From: Robiginitomaculum sp.
GTDB taxonomy: Bacteria > Pseudomonadota > Alphaproteobacteria > Caulobacterales > Maricaulaceae
Assembly: GCA_015485335.1 (NCBI GenBank)
Contig: WFTT01000065.1
Span: 1-45,395 of the forward strand
Direction of reading: 5' to 3'
DNA: 45,395 nucleotides
Shown: positions 21,677-29,444 of the stretch, one piece after another
How the letters are laid out: every line of letters starts with the position of its first letter
Numbering within the stretch: the first letter of the stretch is position 1
Program-made: the position numbers and the translations under genes
The notes under the pieces: model-generated
Seen by the model: only the letters and a program-made list of their open reading frames with translations
Databases searched by the model: none
What the model was told of the DNA's origin: nothing

Positions 21677-22951
21677 CTATTCCCCGCCTTTATAAATCAC
21701 GCCGTCTTTCATCACAAAGCGCACGTCTTTAAGGGCGCTAATGTCTGTGGTGGGATCGCCCGTTACCGCGATGATGTCCGCTAGCAGGCCGGGCCTGATA
21801 GAGCCGACCTTGTCTTGCCAGTGCAGCACCCTGGCGTTCACCGAGGTGGCAGCGCGCAAGGCATTTATCGGCGTCATGCCGTAATCCACCATCAGCACGA
21901 GCTCACGGGCATTATCCCCATGGGTGAAAACACCGACGTCCGAACCATTACAAATGGTCACCCCGCTTTTCAGGGCGCGGGCAAACATTGCGCGCTTGGC
22001 AATGATGCGCGCCGGGGCCGGCTCTACCCCTTTTTTCCAGCCATTATATTGCGTAACGGCATCCCCGGCGGCAAGTGTCGGACAAAAGGCAACGCCTTTT
22101 TTCGCCATGGCTTTGAGAACTTTCATGGTGGCGCCATCGCCGTGTTCGATCGTTTCAATGCCGGCATTGACGGCACGCATCATCGCCTCGGGGCTGCTGG
22201 CATGGGCGACGACTGGGCGGCCGGAGGAACGCGCGGTCTGCACAATCAGTCTTAATTCGTCCTCGGAAAAGGTGGGCATGGCCTCGCCATTGGGGCCCCA
22301 GCGATAATCTGCATACACCTTGACCCAGTCGGCTCCCTTGCCAATCTGTTCGCGGACCACACGGATCAACTCATCGTGCCCATCGGCGGTTTGTGCGCCC
22401 AGCGGCAGATCAAATTCCGGCGCGCCCTTGGGGCCGTAACTGCCCGTGGCAACGATGGCCCGGGTGACGATCACCAGACGCGGGCCAGGGATGATGCCTT
22501 GTGCGACGGCCGCCTTTAAGCCCACATCGGCATAGCCGGCCCCCTCGGTACCCAGATCGCGCAAGGTGGTGAAGCCGGCCATCAAGGTGGCCCTTAAATG
22601 CATGACGGCGCGGGCAGTGCGCAAAGACAATGGCTCGTTCAGGACCTGATTGGTCCAGCTGGTTTCATCATAGGGATGCAGCAAAATATGGCTGTGATTG
22701 TCGATCAGCCCGGGCAGCAGGGTTTGCCCGGCCATAGTGATCGTGCGGGTATCTGGTGGCCCGTCCAGCGTGCTGGCCGGACCTGCGGCCAAAATGGTTG
22801 TGCCGCGAACCAGAACCGCCCAGTCCTTGTGCAGGGTCTGTCCATCAAACACCGCCTCGGGGCGTAATAAAAATGTGTTGTCATTGGCATGGGATGGGAA
22901 TGCACTGATCAGCGCAAACAGCAGGCTGGCCAGAATGAACAGGGCTTTCAT
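21677..22951 (-). CDS. Secreted metal-dependent amidohydrolase (imidazolonepropionase-like)
   Basis: I place the start at the ATG at 22951 with GGAGG 5 nt upstream, giving 424 residues. A longer in-frame extension to 23167 overlaps the MarR gene and is unlikely. The protein has a signal peptide ([20 protein letters not shown]) and a TIM-barrel amidohydrolase domain. Metal-ligand motifs seen are [15 protein letters not shown] (usual site of the carbamylated lysine), VVAHASS, TIEHGDG and NGSDVG, plus the C-terminal [14 protein letters not shown] strand. Relatives include Xaa-Pro/Xaa-Arg dipeptidases and lactam hydrolases. The substrate is unknown. It lies 37 nt downstream of the MarR gene on the same strand. 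Confidence 0.88.
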   Translation of the reverse strand: MKALFILASLLFALISAFPSHANDNTFLLRPEAVFDGQTLHKDWAVLVRGTTILAAGPASTLDGPPDTRTITMAGQTLLPGLIDNHSHILLHPYDETSWTNQVLNEPLSLRTARAVMHLRATLMAGFTTLRDLGTEGAGYADVGLKAAVAQGIIPGPRLVIVTRAIVATGSYGPKGAPEFDLPLGAQTADGHDELIRVVREQIGKGADWVKVYADYRWGPNGEAMPTFSEDELRLIVQTARSSGRPVVAHASSPEAMMRAVNAGIETIEHGDGATMKVLKAMAKKGVAFCPTLAAGDAVTQYNGWKKGVEPAPARIIAKRAMFARALKSGVTICNGSDVGVFTHGDNARELVLMVDYGMTPINALRAATSVNARVLHWQDKVGSIRPGLLADIIAVTGDPTTDISALKDVRFVMKDGVIYKGGE

Positions 22952-22988
22952 GGGAACCTCCGGTATTATCCTGAAGAGGTTTATGAGC

Positions 22989-23438
22989 CTAATTGCGCGC
23001 CTGATCCAGTGTTTCGCGTAAGCGGGTAAGAAAGGGCAAAGCGTTTTCAAATTCTGCGCTGGTGAAGGGAGACAGGGTTTGTTGCAAAAGCGGCGTAATG
23101 GCACGGAGGGCGCGGGCGTGCATGGCTTTGCCCGCCTCGGTGATACACACCAGCTTAGCCCGGCCATCGCCTGGATCAGCGCTAATGCGCACCAGGCCCC
23201 GGGCGGACAGACGGTTCAGGGTATTGGTCATGGCCCCCTTGGTAACCTGAAAGGCATGGGCCAGATCGGTTGGGCTTTGTGGTTCATCACGGCGCACAAA
23301 ATGGGTCAGTACGCCAAAATGCGCCATGCGCAGGCCGTCAGGCAGGGTGCGCTCCATGGCATTCTGGCTCAGTTGGTGGATAATGCCGATCTCGGTAAAT
23401 ACACGAATGGCGGCGCTTTGGTCGTTTGCGGTACTCAT
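22989..23438 (-). CDS. MarR-family transcriptional regulator
   Basis: The 149-residue winged-helix protein has [45 protein letters not shown], a typical MarR recognition helix and wing with the DxRxK-like segment. Its start overlaps the stop of the Acg-like oxidoreductase gene (ATGA), so the two are translated together. A paired palindrome in the promoter of that gene is a good candidate for its operator, suggesting autoregulation. The ligand is unknown. Confidence 0.92.
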   Translation of the reverse strand: MSTANDQSAAIRVFTEIGIIHQLSQNAMERTLPDGLRMAHFGVLTHFVRRDEPQSPTDLAHAFQVTKGAMTNTLNRLSARGLVRISADPGDGRAKLVCITEAGKAMHARALRAITPLLQQTLSPFTSAEFENALPFLTRLRETLDQARN

Positions 23439-24571
23439 ACGGGTTTGATCTTTGCCTCTAATGGCCAGCGGGGTGCCGGCGCAACGGATTTGGCATAACC
23501 GATCCGGGCAAACATTTGAACTCGGCTACCGACTTTTACGTCCAGCAATTGATGAATGCGTTTGAGGGGTTCTTGCATTTCTGAATATTCCTGCAGCGCC
23601 TGACTCAGCGGGTGCATAGCCATCCTGGCCCCGGTGGCCTTTAAATTCAGGCGCAAATAGGCAGCCCCAGCCTGGATCTGGTCAAGGCGGGTATTGGTGG
23701 GCGTGCTGAGCCAGACAAAGGCCCGGGCGCTTTGAATGCCCTTGGCATAATCTTCGCGCCCGGTGCGAAAGATGGATGAGTTCATATCCGACAGGGATTT
23801 TCGGGTTAAAATGCCCAGACGATGCAAGGTTTCTTTCAGGGGGCCTTCCAGCGCAATACCGTCCGGGTTTTTATTGTTCTCGCGCGCCCCGATGCGCATC
23901 ACATCGACGCTTTCCATATAGGTGCGCGGGGTATCAAATTCGATATTCGAGGCGGTGACCGCCAGTTCCCGGAGCGATGCCACCCGGTCCGTATTATTGG
24001 TAAAGCCGCAGGTAACATGATTGCCCAGTCCCTGTGTGATGGCTTTTAGGGCCAGATGCGCCGGTGTCCGTTCCAGATAAAGATTGCGATTGGTGCGCCG
24101 CCTGGTGATCAGTGAAAATTCAGGGGAGGGGGCGGGCCGTCCCATGGAGGACAGGCGCAAATGTGCCACGGGGCGCTTGTCCAGCTGAAAATCATCATAT
24201 CCGTCGGGGAAGGGGATGATATCGGGGCGAAATCCATAGGCCTGGGCGGCAAGGCGAAATTGTTCCACAAAACACCCCAGGCCGATGGTGATCTGGCGGC
24301 TATAGGGATCGGTCTGGGGTAATAAATGGTCCAGATCAACGTACAATGTGGCGTCGGATTCATCGTGCAAATCCACTATCCAGGGCTGTCGGTTATGGGG
24401 GTTGGGGGCCAATAAGGCATAAGACAGCGCCCGGCGCATGGGGTCCTGATACTGCCCGGCATGCTGCCATGGCTGGCGCGCCGTGTCCGGTCCGGTGGTA
24501 CAGGCCGTGGCGGGAAGAATGATGGCTGAACTGCCGGCAATGCGAAGAAAGTTACGTCGGGATAGGGGCAT
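23435..24571 (-). CDS. Acg-like nitroreductase-fold protein, Tat-exported
   Basis: The 378-residue protein begins with a twin-arginine signal (SRRNFLRIAGSSAIILPATAC). The Cys at the end of the signal could be lipidated, though the lipobox is imperfect. The mature part resembles the Acg family of FMN-binding nitroreductase-like proteins: ALLAPNPHNRQPWIVDL near the N-terminus, RRRTNRNLYLERTP in the middle, and AGAAYLRLNLKATGARMAMHPLSQALQEY in the second half. In mycobacteria, Acg is induced by hypoxia and NO and lacks classical nitroreductase activity. It is first in an operon with marR. AGAGAG lies ahead of the ATG. The actual reaction is unknown. Confidence 0.82.
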   Translation of the reverse strand: MPLSRRNFLRIAGSSAIILPATACTTGPDTARQPWQHAGQYQDPMRRALSYALLAPNPHNRQPWIVDLHDESDATLYVDLDHLLPQTDPYSRQITIGLGCFVEQFRLAAQAYGFRPDIIPFPDGYDDFQLDKRPVAHLRLSSMGRPAPSPEFSLITRRRTNRNLYLERTPAHLALKAITQGLGNHVTCGFTNNTDRVASLRELAVTASNIEFDTPRTYMESVDVMRIGARENNKNPDGIALEGPLKETLHRLGILTRKSLSDMNSSIFRTGREDYAKGIQSARAFVWLSTPTNTRLDQIQAGAAYLRLNLKATGARMAMHPLSQALQEYSEMQEPLKRIHQLLDVKVGSRVQMFARIGYAKSVAPAPRWPLEAKIKPV

Positions 24572-24589
24572 GGGCTCTCTCGTAATTAA

Positions 24590-24630
24590 TTTAACGTTGA
24601 ACTAATAACACATAGTTCAACGTTAAACAA
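24590..24630 (-). promoter_or_regulatory. Operator/promoter of the acg-marR operon
   Basis: TTTAACGTTGAACTA (24590-24604) and TAGTTCAACGTTAAA (24613-24627) form a perfect 15-bp inverted repeat around 8 nt. Each arm also contains a near-palindrome of the form TTyAACGTTrAA. On the minus strand, TTGTTT (24630-24625) and TATTAG (24607-24602) are 17 nt apart and overlap the repeat, so a bound protein would block RNA polymerase. MarR, encoded by the second gene, is the obvious candidate. Confidence 0.7.
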
Positions 24631-24667
24631 GTGTGCGAGAAAATTTTCAGATCAGGAAATTCCGGGG

Positions 24668-26263
24668 CTACAGATAGGTGCTGGGACAGTCCGGATCGTC
24701 GCGATAGCGACAGGCATTGGCCAGGCTTTGATCACAAAACGAACACAGGGCCTTGGGGTGGGGCTGGGTAATGGTATCATTTTCGATACGAAAGCCCTGG
24801 GCGCGGAATTTTTTCAATGTGCGGGAGAAGGTTTCCGGCGTCATGTCCAGATAGGCCGCGATCAGGGATTTATCATAGGGCAGTCGGATAGAGGTAGTAT
24901 TGCCGCCGCCTTCCTCGATCCCCAGTTTCAGCAGATACCAGCCCACCCGCTCGGATGCATTGCGCAGGCGCGACTGTTCGATCTGTTGGATCAGATGTTG
25001 AGAGCGCATGGACAGGCTGCCGATCATGTTCAGCGCAAAGGCGTTATTATCCTGCAATACCTGGCGAACCACGGGTGCCGGCAGCGATAGAAGCGTGGTT
25101 TTCTCAACCACCTGGGCGCTGGCCACCGAGGGGATGTTCAGAAGAACCGCCGCCTCCATGATACTGTCGCCGGCCGACAGCATTTGCAGCACGGCCTCGT
25201 CGCCAGCGTCCGAACCCTTGAACAGCTTCACCCACCCCGACAGGATCAGATAAAAGCGTGATAACGGCTCGGATTGCAAAAACAGCAATTTGCCTTTTTC
25301 GCATTCCTGAATATTGGCATGGGCCAGCAAAGCGAGCAGCTCTTTTTCATCCAGCTTGGACAAGGCCGGCAGTGCGCGAATCAACGGCATATGCCGTTCC
25401 AGAGAACTGGCCATTGGGGCGGTTTTGGGTTTTACCGGGGCCTTGGTGCGGGGGGTAAGGCTAACCGGACTGGCTACGAGATTGCTGACCAGTTCAATTT
25501 CTACCAGCTTTAACCGTTCAATCTTGCCGGTAAGCAATTGAAACCAGGTGATTGGCGATATGGCTTCCAGTTCTTCGGCCGAATCATCACGGGCCAACAG
25601 AGCATGCAGGTCTTCGACAAATTGCATCACATAACCAGAGGTCAGCTTGTCCACCAGTTCACGGTGCTCTGGCGAGGCCAGCGACATAAACGCGCGCTTA
25701 TAGGAGCCCTGTTCATCAATCAGGGTGAGCATACGTTCGGAAAACTCGCGATTCTTGAAGACCTGGCTGCAAAATCCATGCGCTCCCCAGGCCCGTTCGC
25801 GCCCCACCCGTTCTTTCCATTGCAACAGATTGGCATAGGCGGTGGCCGTGGTCGGCGCGACGCTGGCCACATGCAGGGCGATCTCGATCTGTACGTCCAG
25901 GATCGGGCTGAGGGTGGTATAGGTGTAATAGTTGACGGCCCGAGCAAAGGATATGTTGAAATGATCAACATGGCGCCGGTGGGCCTTCAGATTTTGCGCA
26001 ACCCCCAGAATTTCCAGTACTTTTTGCAAGGTGGTGCTGCCGATGCTGGTCGGTAATTCCGGATCCTGGCAGACATTTTCCAATGCGGTTGCGGCCTTGT
26101 CCGTGGCTTTGCGCTGTTCACGCAATTCGGTGGAATAGATCTCGCCTTCGCTATCTACAAACAGCGCCGTACAGCCGCGTTCCAATTGCAATTGGTGCGC
26201 CAGTTCTCCCAAGGATAACAGCGCTGAAATCGTGACAGGGCCGAGTGTGACTTTGCTGTCCAT
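24668..26263 (-). CDS. One-component regulator: nitrate/nitrite-sensing NIT domain fused to Crp/Fnr module
   Basis: The 531-residue protein appears cytoplasmic, with no signal or membrane helix. Residues about 10-262 match the NIT domain: LAHQLQLERG (Q26, E28, R29, G30), the central LLQWKERVGRERAWGAHGF (146-164), and SPITWFQLLTGKIERLK (236-252). These segments align with the NIT domain of the chemoreceptor at 38839. A Pro/Lys linker (263-290) leads to a cyclic-nucleotide-type beta roll (291-405), a dimer helix, and a Crp-type HTH (435-503). The recognition helix has E477-x-x-S480-R481, the residues FNR uses to read TTGAT. The C-terminus adds C507, C510, C518 and C526. The FNR N-terminal cluster cysteines are absent. 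It is divergent from narK1 and shares a promoter region holding a perfect FNR box. It is probably a nitrate-responsive activator of the nar genes. Confidence 0.9.
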   Translation of the reverse strand: MDSKVTLGPVTISALLSLGELAHQLQLERGCTALFVDSEGEIYSTELREQRKATDKAATALENVCQDPELPTSIGSTTLQKVLEILGVAQNLKAHRRHVDHFNISFARAVNYYTYTTLSPILDVQIEIALHVASVAPTTATAYANLLQWKERVGRERAWGAHGFCSQVFKNREFSERMLTLIDEQGSYKRAFMSLASPEHRELVDKLTSGYVMQFVEDLHALLARDDSAEELEAISPITWFQLLTGKIERLKLVEIELVSNLVASPVSLTPRTKAPVKPKTAPMASSLERHMPLIRALPALSKLDEKELLALLAHANIQECEKGKLLFLQSEPLSRFYLILSGWVKLFKGSDAGDEAVLQMLSAGDSIMEAAVLLNIPSVASAQVVEKTTLLSLPAPVVRQVLQDNNAFALNMIGSLSMRSQHLIQQIEQSRLRNASERVGWYLLKLGIEEGGGNTTSIRLPYDKSLIAAYLDMTPETFSRTLKKFRAQGFRIENDTITQPHPKALCSFCDQSLANACRYRDDPDCPSTYL

Positions 26264-26314
26264 TTAACTCAGGCGTCCTTTCACATTAGCGGTGTTCAAG
26301 TTTTTTCAGAGTTT

Positions 26315-26328
26315 TTGATCTGGATCAA
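26315..26328 (+). promoter_or_regulatory. FNR-type box between NIT-Crp regulator and narK1
   Basis: TTGATCTGGATCAA is a perfect match to the FNR/Dnr consensus TTGAT-N4-ATCAA. Its centre lies 75 nt before the narK1 ATG and 58 nt before the regulator start. CATGTT at 26350-26355 is placed as a -10 element would be for a site centred near -41.5, although it is a weak match. The box could serve either divergent promoter. Confidence 0.75.
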
Positions 26329-26396
26329 TTGCATCTTCGCACAAAAGGTCATGTTGCGCCAACGCAAAGTCAGAACGTCTACCTTGGGAGAGGGCT

Positions 26397-27722
26397 ATGG
26401 GACATCTTGATAACGTAACACCAGCCGAACAAAGACGGGCGCTAACGGCGTCAACTTTGGCCTTTACGGTTTGTTTTGCCGTGTGGACCATTTTTTCCAT
26501 TATCGGTATCCGGATCAAATCCGAACTGGGTTTGAATGATACCGAATTTGGGATTTTGGTGGCAACGCCGATTCTCACTGGCTCGCTCAGCCGTATTTTT
26601 CTGGGCATCTGGGCCGACCAATATGGCGGTAAAATCGTTTATGCAACGCAAATGATGCTCACTGCCATTGCGGTGGGGCTGCTCTCTTTTGCCAATACCT
26701 ATTCCATGTTTCTGGTGGCGGCGCTGGGTGTGGGTCTGGCCGGCGGCAGCTTCGCCGTAGGCATCACCTATGTCTCCAAATGGTACCCAAAAGAAAAACA
26801 AGGCACGGCCCTTGGCATTTTTGGCATGGGTAATGTTGGCGCAGCGATCACCAATTTCGGGGCGCCGGTACTGCTCGTGGCGGTTGGTGGGGCGTGGCAA
26901 AATGTCGCTCTGGTTTATGCCGCGATTATGGCCACAACCTCGGTTTTGTTCTTCCTTTTTGCCAAAGATGACCCGGTACACCGGCATCGGCGCAAAGAAG
27001 GCCTGAAGCATGAGAGCTTCATCGAACAGCTGGCACCTTTGAAACACCTGCAGGTCTGGCGGTTTGCGCTCTATTATTTCTTCGTTTTTGGCGGTTTTGT
27101 CGCCCTGGCCCTGTGGTTGCCCCGCTATTATGTGGGTGCCTATGGTCTGCCTCTTGGTACTGCCGGTCTGCTGGCCGCCAGTTATGCGCTGCCCGGATCC
27201 ATCTTTCGCGGCATTGGCGGCTGGCTTTCTGATAAAATCGGTGCCCGCAAGGTGATGTACTGGACCTTTGGGGTTACCTTTGTCGTCAGCTTCATTCTTT
27301 CCTATCCCTCCACCGATTACACGGTTGCCGGGATTGAAGGGCCAATTCATTTCAACCTGACTATTCCTTTGTGGATGTTTGTCTCGCTCACCATCGTGCT
27401 TGGCTTCTTCATGTCGCTGGGCAAGGCGGCGGTCTATAAACACATTCCGGTATATTATCCGGACCATGTGGGGGCCGTTGGCGGCATTGTCGGCCTGATT
27501 GGCGGGCTTGGCGGCTTTGTCCTGCCCATCACCTTTGGGGTGATGAATGACCTCATCGGGGTATGGACCAGCTGCTTTATGCTGCTGACCATTCTGATCG
27601 GTATTGCCCTCACCTGGATGCACTTTGCCATCCAACGGCTGGAAAATGCCAAACATCCTGAACAACACGGTCCGCGTGATCTTCCTGAAATGGAAGACCT
27701 GCACGGCGCCCCTGCCAAATAA
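26397..27722 (+). CDS. narK1: NarK1-type nitrate transporter (MFS)
   Basis: The 441-residue polytopic protein of the nitrate/nitrite porter family has about 12 membrane helices. The N-terminal pattern AVWTIFSIIGIRIKSELGLNDTEFGILVATPILTGSLSRIFLGIWADQYGGK is characteristic of type I NarK, thought to be nitrate/proton symporters. The glycine-rich nitrate signature appears as GVGLAGGSFAVGITYVSKWYPKEKQGTALGIFGMGNVG. GAGAGGG lies ahead of the ATG. It is first in the run to narI and is followed after 33 nt by narK2. In Paracoccus the two types are fused in one polypeptide. Confidence 0.93.
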   Translation: MGHLDNVTPAEQRRALTASTLAFTVCFAVWTIFSIIGIRIKSELGLNDTEFGILVATPILTGSLSRIFLGIWADQYGGKIVYATQMMLTAIAVGLLSFANTYSMFLVAALGVGLAGGSFAVGITYVSKWYPKEKQGTALGIFGMGNVGAAITNFGAPVLLVAVGGAWQNVALVYAAIMATTSVLFFLFAKDDPVHRHRRKEGLKHESFIEQLAPLKHLQVWRFALYYFFVFGGFVALALWLPRYYVGAYGLPLGTAGLLAASYALPGSIFRGIGGWLSDKIGARKVMYWTFGVTFVVSFILSYPSTDYTVAGIEGPIHFNLTIPLWMFVSLTIVLGFFMSLGKAAVYKHIPVYYPDHVGAVGGIVGLIGGLGGFVLPITFGVMNDLIGVWTSCFMLLTILIGIALTWMHFAIQRLENAKHPEQHGPRDLPEMEDLHGAPAK

Positions 27723-27755
27723 TGGCATCGCACAAGAAAGATAAAGGAGCCTGAT

Positions 27756-29363
27756 ATGGCCGAAGATCTTAAACAATGGAACCCGGAAGACGAAACCGAA
27801 TGGGAAACCCGGGACAAGGCCATTGCCAACCGTAACCTGTGGATATCCATTCCGGCCCTTTTGTGCGGCTTTGCGGTCTGGCTCTATTGGGGTATCATCA
27901 CCGTACAGATGATCAATCTGGGATACCCTTTTGAAAAATCCCAATTGTTTACGCTGGCCGCCATTGCCGGTCTGACCGGGGCTACCTTGCGCATTCCCTC
28001 GACTTTTTTCATCCGGCTGGCCGGTGGTCGTAATACTATCTTTTTCACCACCGCATTGCTGATCCTGCCAGCGGCGGGTACCGGGTATTTATTGCAAAAC
28101 CCCGATACCCCCTTATGGCAGTTCCAATTGATGGCGCTTTTGTCCGGCTTTGGTGGCGGTAACTTTGCCTCCTCCATGTCCAATATCAGCTTTTTCTTTC
28201 CCAAACGCATGGCCGGCTATTCGTTGGGCATGAATGCGGGGTTGGGTAATTTCGGGGTGACCACCATGCAAATCTTGGTGCCCCTGGTGATGACGGCCGC
28301 AATTTTCGGTGGCACCCCCATGGTATTGCAGGCCACGTCGGGCACGTTAATCGGTAAAATTCCTGCCGGTACGGAGACCTATCTGCACAATGCCGGCTAT
28401 ATCTGGGTAGTCATTCTGATACCGATTGTCATTGCCGCCTGGTTTGGCATGAACAATATCACCGCTGATCACGTTTCCCCCAATATTGGTTCGCCTCTGG
28501 GTTCCTTTGCCAAAATATCAGGCATGTTGGCCATTGGTTTTGCCACCTCCATTGGCGGGTTATGGCTGATGCTGCCGGCTGATGTTGGCGGTTCGGGCCT
28601 GATGCTCAGCAAATGGATTGTATTGCCGGTGGTGATCGCCGCCACGGTTTATGCGCTGAAGCTGATCCCCGGCTCTATTCGAACCAGCCTTAACCACCAA
28701 TACAAAATCTTTGGCAACAAGCACACCTGGGCGATGACCATCATCTATACCATGACCTTTGGTTCCTTCATCGGCTATGCCGCCGCCTTTGGTCTGGCCA
28801 TCAAGGTGATCTTTGGCTTCCAGCATGTCATGGTGGATGGGGTGATGACCCACAATCTGGCCAATCCCGATGGACCCAGTGCCTTGATGTTTGCCTGGAC
28901 CGGCCCCTTCATTGGCGCCCTGATCCGCCCCGTAGGTGGCATGATTGCCGACAAGATGGGCGGGGCCAAAGTGACCCAGATCATTTCCGTGATTATGGTC
29001 GTGGCCGCGCTGGGTGTCGCCTATTATATGAAACAGGCCTACGCCTCGGCCACGCCTCAGGATTACTTCGTACCTTTCCTGATCCTGTTCCTGGTCCTCT
29101 TTGCTGCCACCGGCATTGGTAATGGTTCAACCTTTCGCACCATTGCCATGGTGTTCGACAAGGAACAGGCCGGGCCAGTGCTGGGCTGGACCTCTGCTGT
29201 GGCGGCCTATGGGGCCTATATCATCCCCAAGGTGTTTGGCGAGCAGATCAAGGCCACCACGCCTGAATACGCCCTGTATGGCTTTGCCGCCTTTTACGCT
29301 CTTTGCATTGCCATCAACTGGTGGTTCTACCTGCGCAAAGACGCCTATGTGAAGAACCCATAA
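27756..29363 (+). CDS. narK2: NarK2-type nitrate/nitrite antiporter (MFS)
   Basis: The 535-residue MFS protein is of type II NarK, which exchanges nitrate for nitrite. A charged N-terminal stretch precedes the helices. The nitrate signature is LLSGFGGGNFASSMSNISFFFPKRMAGYSLGMNAGLGNFG, with the arginine in ATLRIPSTFFIRLAGGR. The second half contains PFIGALIRPVGGMIADKMGGAKVTQ and FRTIAMVFDKEQAGPVLGWTSA. AAAGGAG precedes the start. It works with narK1 to bring in nitrate and release the nitrite made by NarGHI. A hairpin follows before narG. Confidence 0.94.
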   Translation: MAEDLKQWNPEDETEWETRDKAIANRNLWISIPALLCGFAVWLYWGIITVQMINLGYPFEKSQLFTLAAIAGLTGATLRIPSTFFIRLAGGRNTIFFTTALLILPAAGTGYLLQNPDTPLWQFQLMALLSGFGGGNFASSMSNISFFFPKRMAGYSLGMNAGLGNFGVTTMQILVPLVMTAAIFGGTPMVLQATSGTLIGKIPAGTETYLHNAGYIWVVILIPIVIAAWFGMNNITADHVSPNIGSPLGSFAKISGMLAIGFATSIGGLWLMLPADVGGSGLMLSKWIVLPVVIAATVYALKLIPGSIRTSLNHQYKIFGNKHTWAMTIIYTMTFGSFIGYAAAFGLAIKVIFGFQHVMVDGVMTHNLANPDGPSALMFAWTGPFIGALIRPVGGMIADKMGGAKVTQIISVIMVVAALGVAYYMKQAYASATPQDYFVPFLILFLVLFAATGIGNGSTFRTIAMVFDKEQAGPVLGWTSAVAAYGAYIIPKVFGEQIKATTPEYALYGFAAFYALCIAINWWFYLRKDAYVKNP

Positions 29364-29372
29364 ACCTCATGG

Positions 29373-29406
29373 TTTCGCGGGCAGAGACCTGCCCGCGGAA
29401 CTTTTT
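29373..29406 (+). terminator. Strong hairpin with T-run between narK2 and narG
   Basis: TTTCGCGGGCAG (29373-29384) pairs with CTGCCCGCGGAA (29389-29400) around the loop AGAC, with one wobble, and TTTTT follows at 29402-29406. It has the form of an intrinsic terminator but lies inside the nar gene series, 10 nt after the narK2 stop. It may lower read-through into narG or protect the narK mRNA end. Confidence 0.65.
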
Positions 29407-29444
29407 GTTCAACCGTTTGTATGCACTCTTAAGGACCAAGATCC

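Noticed and set aside
22952-23167. N-terminal extension of the amidohydrolase to 23167
   Set aside because: It would run into the marR gene and precede a normal signal peptide that has its own GGAGG-led ATG at 22951.
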